A DNA stretch of 64,000 bases from Aldehydirespirator sp965116195 (GTDB lineage: Bacteria > Actinomycetota > Acidimicrobiia > Acidimicrobiales > Aldehydirespiratoraceae), in the NCBI GenBank assembly GCA_965116195.1, contig OZ220491.1, positions 2,170,001 to 2,234,000 of the forward strand, written 5' to 3'. A program made the translations under genes and the position numbers. Within the stretch, counting starts at the first letter, position 1. Every line of letters begins with the position of its first letter. The notes under the pieces were generated by a model that saw nothing but the letters and a program-made list of their open reading frames with translations, was not told the DNA's origin and searched no databases. Positions 7,544-15,980 of the stretch are shown here, piece by piece.

Positions 7544-10302
7544 CGTCTTGCTTCCTCTGCACTCTGCTGATGATCGGCCAACCGAAGGATCGCTTCCAGC
7601 CACGCGAGACCATGATGGCCATACCGTTCGACAAGTCGCCAAAACCGATCAGCCATGTTCAGAGCGAGGTAACCTTCGGCAAGATCGGTACTCGCTTCTA
7701 ACCGGTGACCATTATGCTCATATCGAAGCACTTCTGGATTAGAATCCACTTGGATTGGTGGTAATGGCCGTGAATAGCCATGATGAGTGCCCACTAGATA
7801 GAGTACCAAATCTGGATCATAAGCATTAGTAAGCACATCACGGTTCGACTGTATCATCGCTACACTCATCAACTCGTGTCGAACTGGCGGCCATCCTTTC
7901 GGAGATGGCCATGCACCTCTCAGTGACTTTGCTAGTGGTTCATCAAGCAATGAATAGCGTACTATGTCGTCACCGACTAGTTGACTTTGAAATCGAGAAT
8001 CAACTTTGCCTAGATCATGAAGTTGAGCAGCAAGTTCAAGATCCTCCCTCACCTCGGTGCTAAGGCCAAGCCTGAGCGCATAATCAGCAACTCGTTTTCC
8101 TACCCCTTGCAAGTGTGCATGCAGTGTGATGCCGGAACCCGTGAATGATGCTGACTGATCTGAGCCGTCCAAGGCGGACGGGTCAACTCTTCTCACTACA
8201 AGCACATAATAGTCATCCAAAAGTCTAATGTCATATCCAATCTTAAGACTATCGATCGTTCGACGCTGCCAGTCAGACAACGTAGAGAGATTCGACACTT
8301 CCTCAATCCACTGTTCGATACGTTCTGAAAGTGGTTCCACGGCGGTCGCTTCATCGGTCGGACGCGGTGGTGGAGGCCACGATTGAGGTATTAAGTTATC
8401 GTCAAGTCGAAGCGTAAAACGCTGCCCATAGGCGGCTTGGGATTCGTCACCCAAATCGGCTACTGAAACAACAGATGAAGGGTCCCACACACCACTCGAT
8501 AGCCCACCGCGCTGGGGATCAACAATCAGAACATCACCCGGTTTAATGGCACTCACAGCAACTTCCTCTGGCTTTGTATCATGCCCGAGCCACCGATAGC
8601 ACACTGTATCTGTCGTTTCGTCTACATTATCGATAAACTGCAAACGGCCGTTGACATCTGCAACAGGCACCTCTTGCGACAGCCCCGCCGAAATGGACCG
8701 AGTCAACCAAGCCTTAGCCGCATCTACAGGAACATGGAGATACTCGACTGGACGCAACGGAACTTCCTTCAGAGCCTCCAAGGATTGATCTTGACGCCAG
8801 GCTATCGCTACGTCGATATTAGAAGCCTCCAGATCAATGCCGTGCAGGAACCAGTCGATGTCAGGTTGCACTATTGGTTCAGGATTAGTCTGAACCCACG
8901 CATCCATGTACGTGCGCAAAAGAAGTGGAGCATGTTTGGAGGGTGCATAACAATCATGAGGAAAGTCGTGAGGTACGTCGGAGCAAGGCGTAAAGTCAAT
9001 TGACTTCCTGTCATCCAACGACTGCAAATGTTTCCAAGTGGCACGTACCGAATCTCCGTAGATCGGATCTGGCCTTTTGGGGTTTAACGCTGACCTCACG
9101 CCGATTATCCACACCTTCGCTGGCTCTTGCGTGCGTTCGGCAAGAAGGCCACGACGGTCGAGTCGGCCGATACGTTGGCGCAGGCTGTTAATTGGAGCCA
9201 CTTCTGTGATCAACGCGTCGAAACTGAAGTCGGCACCCACTTCTATAGCCTGGGTAGCTACAACTACAGTCAGCACGTCATCATCATCTCTAAAGCGATC
9301 TGGATCGACATGTCTAGAAATACCTTCAATGGCTCGCGCCTTATCCAGCGATCGCATTCGTCCAGTCAGCAAGTAGGCGGAGTATCCTGCTTCAATCAAG
9401 GCCCGATGGATTTCGCGAGCTGTCCGTACGCGATTGACTATGACACCCACACTGCGAACCGGATCATCCAACTCCGACTTGAGAATTTTCTTGACGGCGA
9501 TAGGAAGTGCTTCGTGTGCAGACTTTGTTCCAGCGTCAAGCAACGTCGCTGATTTAGCTGCCTTGGCGCGCCGACGCAATTCAGCCGACTGTTCTAAGTC
9601 AGCCTCAGTTAGATGAAAGCGACTAACACCAGAGTTGGTTGGCGTTGCGGACATTTCTACTACATAGAATCGCCTCGGAAGACCCTTTGCGTCATTTAGC
9701 TTGGCTGTCTCGTGCAGAGTTTCCTTGAATGCCAGACTTAAGTGAACCTCGTCGAGGATGACCAAGCAGTCATTGCCGGCTAAGCCGGCATGGATGGGAC
9801 GCATTTTGGGCGTAACGCCGTAACCGCGAAACAGCAACCGAGATCCAAATTGATCTACTGTGGACACCAGCACCTGAGGCTGATCCGGCCTATGTGCCCA
9901 CTCGTTGTCGATGGGAATACCGCCTCGCAGAGCAGCTACATGCAATGGTGAGCCGCCACCTATCTCCGTCAAGCGATCCCTCACCTGCCTCAAGATCGTA
10001 CTTGAAGCTTCCCGTACCTTGCTCTCAATTAGAGCAGCTCGGGTTGCCACTTGATCTACCACGATTCTACGGTCAATAACGAAGACTATACGACGAGAGA
10101 ACACTTCAGGCTGCGCGGCGAGAGCGAACACGGCGGTATCCAAGACCGCGGTCTTTCCCGTTCCAGTGGGAAGGTCAATCACATCAGGCCACGAGCCCCG
10201 GCTAAGCACCTCGTCTGTCAGACGTTGTTGCCATGGAAAAGGTTCGTAACCATAGATCTCCTTAAAATAGGATCGAAAATCCACAGCCCGGAGTTCACTC
10301 AC
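7540..10302 (-). CDS. cas3: CRISPR effector helicase-nuclease Cas3, HD domain C-terminal
   Basis: A 920-residue protein with the SF2 helicase first and the HD nuclease last, the order seen in type I-G rather than the HD-first order of most Cas3 proteins. Walker A PTGTGKT is at 45-51, and the DEVH box (VILDEVHLS) and SATPT motif follow. Late helicase motifs include ATQAIEVGADF and RIGRLDRRG. The HD pair lies in LAAQLHDLGKVDSRF (H762, D763), with further His at HHGYSRP near 840. It unwinds and degrades target DNA marked by Cascade. The start is GTG at 10302, overlapping the csb2 stop by 4 bp, and the end overlaps csb3 by 4 bp, so translation is coupled. Confidence 0.97.
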   Translation of the reverse strand: MSELRAVDFRSYFKEIYGYEPFPWQQRLTDEVLSRGSWPDVIDLPTGTGKTAVLDTAVFALAAQPEVFSRRIVFVIDRRIVVDQVATRAALIESKVREASSTILRQVRDRLTEIGGGSPLHVAALRGGIPIDNEWAHRPDQPQVLVSTVDQFGSRLLFRGYGVTPKMRPIHAGLAGNDCLVILDEVHLSLAFKETLHETAKLNDAKGLPRRFYVVEMSATPTNSGVSRFHLTEADLEQSAELRRRAKAAKSATLLDAGTKSAHEALPIAVKKILKSELDDPVRSVGVIVNRVRTAREIHRALIEAGYSAYLLTGRMRSLDKARAIEGISRHVDPDRFRDDDDVLTVVVATQAIEVGADFSFDALITEVAPINSLRQRIGRLDRRGLLAERTQEPAKVWIIGVRSALNPKRPDPIYGDSVRATWKHLQSLDDRKSIDFTPCSDVPHDFPHDCYAPSKHAPLLLRTYMDAWVQTNPEPIVQPDIDWFLHGIDLEASNIDVAIAWRQDQSLEALKEVPLRPVEYLHVPVDAAKAWLTRSISAGLSQEVPVADVNGRLQFIDNVDETTDTVCYRWLGHDTKPEEVAVSAIKPGDVLIVDPQRGGLSSGVWDPSSVVSVADLGDESQAAYGQRFTLRLDDNLIPQSWPPPPRPTDEATAVEPLSERIEQWIEEVSNLSTLSDWQRRTIDSLKIGYDIRLLDDYYVLVVRRVDPSALDGSDQSASFTGSGITLHAHLQGVGKRVADYALRLGLSTEVREDLELAAQLHDLGKVDSRFQSQLVGDDIVRYSLLDEPLAKSLRGAWPSPKGWPPVRHELMSVAMIQSNRDVLTNAYDPDLVLYLVGTHHGYSRPLPPIQVDSNPEVLRYEHNGHRLEASTDLAEGYLALNMADRFWRLVERYGHHGLAWLEAILRLADHQQSAEEARR

Positions 10303-11984
10303 GATTCATCAACCTCATTCTCAACCGATTTCGGGCTATCGATTGGCCGCATAAGCCCAAGGCCCAAGAAGCGGCCAGCGCCCAATGCCAGCGGACCTTG
10401 AATGGGTCGATCAAATGTCATCATGGCATGCAGAAGCCGACGCGCAACTGGCTTGCCGTTACGTCCCCGTTGGCGAAACGGTGGAAAGTGTGCTGCTGGT
10501 CTTGCCCCTTTGATGAAGGGAGCAAGCGATAAGTCTACCTGAACAGGTTCGGGTAGTCCTACATGACTGCAGGAGGCCGCTACTGCTTGCTCGGCTCGCA
10601 TCCATGCCTTGGATCGCGCAGCCGGGCTGCCCTTGGTCAACGGTCCCGGATGAGTGGGTAATGCAACCGGCGTTGCAGTTGCCCACCGGACAGAGGCTCT
10701 CTGCCACAGTTTCCGCCTGATTGTCACGAGATCAATTGGGCCATTACGTCGTCGAAGTTGGATCACTCCCTCACGACCGAGCACAAGGTTCAGACAGCCT
10801 GATTCGCCCTGCCTGGCGACCTGCCGTTCCCAGAGACCGATTGCACGTAGGGTTGCTCGGCGGGTGGCAGTATCCAAGGATCCCGGCAACGATACCGCTA
10901 GTCCCATGATTCGACCATCAGCATGCTCAAACCCCACGTATGGGAGTGGCAGGAAAGCCACATGTGGTTTCAGGGTCGGTTTACCATCTGCTTGATGACC
11001 ACTCAAGCCCTCTAAAATTGGATCTCCGGCATAGGACATGATGGCTGCTCGCATGGTAGATGCGATCTCTACTGCGCGCGTAGACGGAAAACGTCGAGAT
11101 CGTGACTGCAAGAGAAACTCGAAAATCACCCACTCTCCGACCGTGTCTGGAACCAATGGAGGTGACGACTCGGAGGCTTCACTAACTTGATGGTAGCGGA
11201 CGGACGAAAACGGCAACGACCTCGGCTTGATAGCTTGGTGATGGCTAAACCTCTCACCCAGAACTGCCAATTGGCCGGAACTTATGCACCTCAGCAGATA
11301 GTTCCCAGAACCCGGATGCCAGTTGGGGGTGGGCGGATCAGCTACAATCCGGCAGGAAACCAGCGATGACGAATGCCCTAAGCGAGTCACACGTTTCAAA
11401 ATATCATCAAATGATGCCATGGTAGCCTCAGAGAAATCGGCTTCTGGCCATACAAATGTAACTCGAGGTTCATCCGGAGTCACCGACGGAAAATGCCGCT
11501 CCTGCCTCACACGACCGTCGGGCATCAGGTTCAAGGCTGACTGAACCGGTGTCTTACCAGGATCAGTGACTTTGCCCGTGACATTCAACCCTTCCTTAAT
11601 CCGAGAGCGAAATTGATCTATCTTCTTGTTAGTATTACTCTCAGATCGCGCTATTTCGATACTAAGTTGGTTCTCAAGTCGCGTAAGTCTCGAGCTCTGG
11701 CGCATATACCAAGCCCCACTAATGATATTCGCATCATTGACTGGAACGTAATAGCTAACGACTTTGCGAGCGGTAGCTTCCGAAGCTACGAGTTTCGGCG
11801 GCGACAAGGCCTCAAGTTCTTCAAGGACTCGCCGCTCGTCGGAATCTTCGCCTGCTTCAGCCCATGTGGCTACAAGAGCAGAGAACAGCCGGGCAGGGTG
11901 CGGCGGCCACTCACTAGCTTCACGATCGTTATGCGCAGTGGCTACAAACCGTCCCGTAAGAAAGTTGACCTCAATTGCGAGCAT
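10299..11984 (-). CDS. csb2: Csb2, type I-G Cas5/Cas6-like subunit
   Basis: A 561-residue protein with the signature Csb2 (GSU0054-type) start: an EVNFLTGRFVAT strand followed by EWPPHPARLFSALVATW at about residues 25-41. Csb2 proteins combine a Cas5-like half, which caps the crRNA 5' handle, with a Cas6-like half that cuts the repeat hairpin; separate cas5 and cas6 genes are absent here, as expected. Gly- and Arg-rich segments near the C-terminus (LGAGRFLGLGLMRP) resemble the glycine-rich loop of RAMP folds. The ATG lies 4 nt after the csb1 stop, and the end overlaps cas3 by 4 bp. Confidence 0.93.
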   Translation of the reverse strand: MLAIEVNFLTGRFVATAHNDREASEWPPHPARLFSALVATWAEAGEDSDERRVLEELEALSPPKLVASEATARKVVSYYVPVNDANIISGAWYMRQSSRLTRLENQLSIEIARSESNTNKKIDQFRSRIKEGLNVTGKVTDPGKTPVQSALNLMPDGRVRQERHFPSVTPDEPRVTFVWPEADFSEATMASFDDILKRVTRLGHSSSLVSCRIVADPPTPNWHPGSGNYLLRCISSGQLAVLGERFSHHQAIKPRSLPFSSVRYHQVSEASESSPPLVPDTVGEWVIFEFLLQSRSRRFPSTRAVEIASTMRAAIMSYAGDPILEGLSGHQADGKPTLKPHVAFLPLPYVGFEHADGRIMGLAVSLPGSLDTATRRATLRAIGLWERQVARQGESGCLNLVLGREGVIQLRRRNGPIDLVTIRRKLWQRASVRWATATPVALPTHPGPLTKGSPAARSKAWMRAEQAVAASCSHVGLPEPVQVDLSLAPFIKGARPAAHFPPFRQRGRNGKPVARRLLHAMMTFDRPIQGPLALGAGRFLGLGLMRPIDSPKSVENEVDES

Positions 11985-11987
11985 TGC

Positions 11988-13208
11988 TCAATCCCCGGGA
12001 GTCTCTCGCGCTGATACCTCACGACTACGCCGAAGTAGTTCCAACAACTTGGGAGCCGGTTGGAGTCTTATCTCAGAGGTCTCCCAACCCAAGCTCAAGC
12101 CTTCAGACTCCTGGGCAGCTTGATCAAGGACTACCGCAGCGGCATCTCGATCAAAGTCCACAGATTCAGCAGCTGATCCATCCCGATATACCAACTCGAT
12201 GCACGGCCGATCTTGAGGTATCAATAGACATCTAGAGCGCAGATCGTGATCCATCTCATATTGAAGTACGATGGCTGCTATACCAAGCGTAGCTACGGCT
12301 GTTCGAGCAGCCACCTCAGCTTCTCTACTATGGCCAGCAAACCGCAACTTTCGAAGCGCAGCCAGTGAGATGACGGTCGTTTGCACTGCTTCGCTAATGG
12401 TCACGCCACCAGCTGAGGCATCCATACTAGGTGCTATGTTGCCGTGGTTGATCTCCGACGGCCGCCCATCTTTACCGATCCGTATAGGCTTATGTTTCTT
12501 GTCCAGACCTGCCTCATCCTCGTCCAATGTCCATGCTTGCTCAGAATCTACGTGTTCATAGACGACCGCTGCGTCTCGTTCGATTTGCAGTGGATCTAAT
12601 CGGCTGCCTACTTTCTTACCAACTTGAACGTCATAGCCGATGATTTCTGAGACATAGGCTCTCTGGAACTTAGACCCCAGACCGCCTTTAGGTCCTGTTG
12701 AGTCCCATTGACCGAACAACAGCGCCGTAGGCGCATACCGGAACAAGGCAGTGGCGTTGCGAGGCTGTGCATCGGTGATAGCTTTGCCCACCTCGGACAG
12801 ACGGAACAACGTACCGTCAAGGAGGCTGTCCCGAAAGATCGCGTCAGCAAGCCGGTGAGGTGCCTCCAGCACGGTCAGCCGACCAATGTCATCGAACTCG
12901 CCGCCGGGTGTTGAGAAATCGACGTATGGAACCGGAAACCTCAGATGGCCCGCTTCCCAACCTTCAAGCAGTGCCAACTCAGCTCGATTGGCCTGCGAAG
13001 CAACCGAGTCGAGCAACACTGTCTGAACCTCGCGATCACCCACCTGACGAGTCTCAGTTGCGTACTTGTGTGCTGCGGTGACGGCGTAGGTCGGTGGGAA
13101 TACCTTCCCACCGGGCCCATCAACTGGTTGCAACTCGGCACGAGATCTCAGTGCGACAGCGTCTCCCGCTACTGCATCCCGTAGTTTCTCGTAAGAAAGC
13201 TCGGACAT
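11988..13208 (-). CDS. csb1: Csb1, type I-G Cas7 backbone subunit
   Basis: A 406-residue protein recognised as Csb1 (GSU0053 type): RSRAELQPVDGPGGKVFPPTY near residues 21-41, then the conserved SVASQANRAELALL and TVLEAPHRLADAIFRDS. It is the Cas7 protein that polymerises along the crRNA spacer in Cascade. It is the first gene of the operon, with a strong AAGGAGG ribosome-binding site 6 nt before the ATG. The genes are ordered cas7, cas5/6, cas3, cas8, cas4-1, cas2, all within 13 kb with overlaps or gaps of 3 nt, so a single transcript is likely. Confidence 0.95.
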   Translation of the reverse strand: MSELSYEKLRDAVAGDAVALRSRAELQPVDGPGGKVFPPTYAVTAAHKYATETRQVGDREVQTVLLDSVASQANRAELALLEGWEAGHLRFPVPYVDFSTPGGEFDDIGRLTVLEAPHRLADAIFRDSLLDGTLFRLSEVGKAITDAQPRNATALFRYAPTALLFGQWDSTGPKGGLGSKFQRAYVSEIIGYDVQVGKKVGSRLDPLQIERDAAVVYEHVDSEQAWTLDEDEAGLDKKHKPIRIGKDGRPSEINHGNIAPSMDASAGGVTISEAVQTTVISLAALRKLRFAGHSREAEVAARTAVATLGIAAIVLQYEMDHDLRSRCLLIPQDRPCIELVYRDGSAAESVDFDRDAAAVVLDQAAQESEGLSLGWETSEIRLQPAPKLLELLRRSREVSARETPGD

Positions 13209-13250
13209 TGGTTCCTCCTTGTCTTGGGGCTTGCGCTAGGCCACTACTGT

Positions 13251-13279
13251 TTATCAGAGGGGTGTGACACGAGCGGACA
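13251..13279 (-). promoter_or_regulatory. Candidate promoter of the cas operon
   Basis: On the minus strand TTGTCC (13279-13274) and TGATAA (13256-13251) are separated by 17 bp, a sigma70-like arrangement that would start transcription about 35 nt before the csb1 ATG. This is pattern matching only. The -10 is one of few plausible ones in a GC-rich gap. Confidence 0.4.
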
Positions 13280-13476
13280 ATTTGTCGCTCATCTCCAGCA
13301 CCTTGGCCTTGGCCGATTGTCTATCACAGGCCTGTGACACGGGCTCCTGATCGGGAGCGACGACGGCATGGGCCCGATGGGGTCCGGGCGTTCGTGCCTG
13401 GCTATCGTGAACCACTTGGAGGGTGTCCGAGGGCATCCGGAGGCCGTCCCGTAGCGACCCACCAGGAGTATCCACG
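13280..13476. promoter_or_regulatory. Divergent intergenic region with 14-bp palindrome
   Basis: The rest of the gap between the divergent csb1 and VOC genes. TCACAGGCCTGTGA (13324-13337) is a perfect palindrome and a candidate operator serving either side. TGTGACACG occurs at 13262 and again at 13333, 71 bp apart, each followed by a small inverted repeat (GACAA/TTGTC; GCTCC/GGAGC). I see no convincing gene here. Confidence 0.35.
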
Positions 13477-14349
13477 ATGACCGACCCGACATATCAGCTT
13501 CATCACCTGTGCATCTACGAGAAGCAGCCTCGTGACGCCATGTGGAGTTGGCTGCGCTGGTACCACGCCATACCCGCCTACTACTGGGCCGGTGTGCCGG
13601 ACATGCACCACACCGGAGAAGGTGGCGTGGACTACACCTTCCTGGCCTGCGGCGCTCCCTTCCAGATGCAACTGGAAGCACCCCCGTACCAGTTCCAATA
13701 CGAGCGCGACTGGTTCGCCCGCCACGACTCGGGCATCAACCACGTCTGCTGGATCGTGCCCAACGCCCGTGACACAGTCGAGCATCTCCAGTCCAACGGT
13801 GCCACAGTCGCCATGCCCTACGAAGAGTTCGGCAACACCTACAACGGGTTCGTGGCCATTGACCCCGAAGGTCGCTGGGTGGAGATCATGGAATACGTGG
13901 GCGACTTCAAGACACCAGACGTGGAGTTCCGCGCTGTCGGACACACAGGACTACAGACTCTGGGCGTGGTGCAGTTGTGCCGTGACCTGGACAGCCAGGT
14001 GGAGTGGTACTGCGATGTGCTCGGGCAGCGGATCGTGCTGGATGCACGCAGCAACAATGACGGGCTGGTGTATCTGGCCGACCACACCTACGACGGACGA
14101 CACTGTGTCAACGTGCTGGCCACCCCCCGAACCGAAGCCGAACAGTCCATGATGGATCGTCACGGCCCGGTCATCTCCACGGTGCTCTACCAGGCCGGAA
14201 ACGTGGATGCAGCCTGGGCTGACGCCGTGGCAGCCGGCTTCGGTGAAGTGGCAGCTCCTGAATTCGACGATCGCATCGGAGCCCGCACGGGCTACCTGCG
14301 CGAACCCAGCGGCAACCTGGTCCAGGTGCGCGAGCGCCTGGCCACGTGA
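13477..14349 (+). CDS. Two-domain VOC (glyoxalase/extradiol dioxygenase-fold) protein
   Basis: A 290-residue protein with two vicinal-oxygen-chelate modules. The first runs from QLHHLCIYEKQ through GINHVCWIVPN to DPEGRWVEIMEY; the second from GLQTLGVVQLCRDLDSQVEWYCDVLGQ through GPVISTVLYQ to REPSGNLVQVRE. His and Glu in these strands are placed like metal ligands of glyoxalases and ring-cleaving dioxygenases, which suggests a metal-dependent lyase or dioxygenase; the substrate cannot be told. I start at the ATG at 13477 because CAGGAG lies 7 nt upstream. The frame is open 18 codons further up without a site. It stands alone, divergent from the cas operon. Confidence 0.85.
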   Translation: MTDPTYQLHHLCIYEKQPRDAMWSWLRWYHAIPAYYWAGVPDMHHTGEGGVDYTFLACGAPFQMQLEAPPYQFQYERDWFARHDSGINHVCWIVPNARDTVEHLQSNGATVAMPYEEFGNTYNGFVAIDPEGRWVEIMEYVGDFKTPDVEFRAVGHTGLQTLGVVQLCRDLDSQVEWYCDVLGQRIVLDARSNNDGLVYLADHTYDGRHCVNVLATPRTEAEQSMMDRHGPVISTVLYQAGNVDAAWADAVAAGFGEVAAPEFDDRIGARTGYLREPSGNLVQVRERLAT

Positions 14350-14417
14350 TAATGCGGCATGACAATTGCGCCCCGGCCCCGCGTGCTTTGCATGGACGTG
14401 TATGAGTTCCGGTTGGA

Positions 14418-14673
14418 AAGCGAGTGTGAGTCAAGGCGGGAGCAGGTGTTGGCCCTGTTACCTCGTGCGTGGGCCCGTTGCTCACGGTCAACTGTCACAT
14501 GAGTTTCAGATGGGAGCAGGTGTCAGCCCACGGTATAACACACGCGGGTTGGTCTCGTTTATCGTGTCACATGAGTTTTCAGATGGGAGCAGGTGTCAGC
14601 CCTGCTATCGCCCTCTCGACGCACGACTCGCATGGACGCACATGAGTGCGGGATGGGGGTAAGACGGTGAGAG
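14418..14673 (+). repeat. Four degenerate ~37-bp repeats with 72-bp period upstream of an ADH gene
   Basis: The gap of about 300 bp between the VOC and ADH genes is mostly periodic. Copies at 14493-14529 and 14565-14602 share TGTCACATGAGTTT(T)CAG and ATGGGAGCAGGTGTCAGCCC almost perfectly. A diverged copy ends at 14455 (GGGAGCAGGTGTTGGCCC), and a fourth, from about 14637, starts CGCACATGAGTGCGGGATGG and covers the ADH start codon. Unrelated 35-37 bp segments separate them. No coding potential is evident in the gap. See the findings on 72-bp units. Confidence 0.8.
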
Positions 14674-15902
14674 CGGCTATCTACGACGCCCCCGGGCGGC
14701 CTCTGCGCATTGCAAATATTCCCGATCCACGGCCCGGGCCGGGACAGGCGGTTATCCGAGTGGCAGCTTGCGGTGTGTGCGGCTCCGACCTGCACGCCAC
14801 CACCGAGGCAGCCAACCTGGCCCGCCGAGGCGGTGTGCTCGGCCACGAGGTGACCGGCGAGATCATCGAAATCGGCCCGGAACCGGTTGAACCACAACCA
14901 CCAGACCCCCAGCAGGCCGGATCGCAACGGCCAGACACCAAACGAGTCAGACCGCATACGCCACTCCCGGGATCACAGCCGCCAGACCTTCGACAGGTCG
15001 AACCACAACCGTCACACCTCCAACAGGCCGGATCGCCCGGATCACCCGGATCACCCGGATCACAGCCGGTGCGCCCTGAGCCGATCGGCAGCCGGTGGTC
15101 AGTTGGTGATCATGTCTATGTGATACCGCTCGGCTCCTGCGGGCTCTGTCCCCAGTGTCGGCTGGAACGTCCGGAGAACTGCCCTCATCAACTCACCTTT
15201 GGGGCGCTCGGCCCCGACGAACCCGACGGTGCCTATGCCGAGTATCTCGCCGTGTCGCTCAGCGACCTGCTTGCTGTACCCGCGAGCGTGCCGATGGACG
15301 TGGCTGCGCTCAGCGAACCGTTGGCGACCGGCCTGTTGTGTGTTCGCCAAGCCGAGTTGCAGATCGGTGACAGAGTGCTGATCATGGGCGGCGGGCCCAT
15401 CGGTCTGGCCGCCACCATCTGGGCACGGTTCTTCGGTGCACGGCGAGTGGTGGTGGCCGAGAAGGTCGAACAGCGCCGCTCGCTGGCCATCACCCTGGGA
15501 GCCACTGACACCATCAATGTCGGAGCGAACACCGACACGGCGGAGAGTTTCACCGAGATCACCGGTGCCGAGCCCGATGTGGTGATCGAGGCCGTGGGAC
15601 GACCGGGAATGCTCAACGCGGCCATTGCAGCAGTACGACCCTGTGGCAGGGTCGTGACCGGCGGTGTGTGCATGAAACCGGACTCTTTCGACCACCTGCT
15701 CGCCTATGCGAAGGAACCGTCGATCCGCACTGCCCGCGTCTACACCAGAGCCGAGAACGAGTTCATCCTGGAGATGATCGCCACGAACCGGATTGATCCG
15801 TCACCGATGATCACCCACCGGATCAACCTGGATGAACTACCCACCGCCTTTGAAGCCCTGAGAACCCCCACCAACCAGTGCAAGGTCATGTTGACACCCT
15901 GA
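14667..15902 (+). CDS. Zinc-dependent alcohol dehydrogenase (MDR) with low-complexity insert
   Basis: A 411-residue medium-chain dehydrogenase/reductase, threonine/sorbitol dehydrogenase-like. The catalytic zinc residues lie in CGVCGSDLH (C35) and GHE (H60, E61), and the structural zinc Cys in CGLCPQCRLERPENC (about 158-172). The nucleotide-binding motif is VLIMGGGPIGLAA. Between the strand GEIIEIG (to 70) and WSVGDHVYV (from about 143) is a Pro/Gln/Ser/Gly-rich insert of about 66 residues made of degenerate repeats, where the family normally has only a short loop. The GTG at 14667 has GGATGGGGG upstream; an earlier GTG at 14646 is possible. It would oxidise an alcohol or polyol with NAD(P)+; the substrate is unknown. 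Confidence 0.9.
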   Translation: MRAAIYDAPGRPLRIANIPDPRPGPGQAVIRVAACGVCGSDLHATTEAANLARRGGVLGHEVTGEIIEIGPEPVEPQPPDPQQAGSQRPDTKRVRPHTPLPGSQPPDLRQVEPQPSHLQQAGSPGSPGSPGSQPVRPEPIGSRWSVGDHVYVIPLGSCGLCPQCRLERPENCPHQLTFGALGPDEPDGAYAEYLAVSLSDLLAVPASVPMDVAALSEPLATGLLCVRQAELQIGDRVLIMGGGPIGLAATIWARFFGARRVVVAEKVEQRRSLAITLGATDTINVGANTDTAESFTEITGAEPDVVIEAVGRPGMLNAAIAAVRPCGRVVTGGVCMKPDSFDHLLAYAKEPSIRTARVYTRAENEFILEMIATNRIDPSPMITHRINLDELPTAFEALRTPTNQCKVMLTP

Positions 15903-15980
15903 GCCCGAATGAAGTTGCCCGGGACTATTCCCCACTCAACCCACCAACCACTGCAAGGTCATGATGACACCCTGAGCCCG
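15871..15980 (+). repeat. Copied ADH gene 3' end, 37-bp repeats 73 bp apart
   Basis: The last codons and stop of the ADH gene (15871-15907, encoding NQCKVMLTP then TGA) recur at 15944-15980 with two mismatches in 37 bp. The second copy still ends in the TGA and GCCCG. The 36 bp between them are unrelated. The second copy abuts the stop codon of the convergent lipoprotein gene. Confidence 0.9.
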
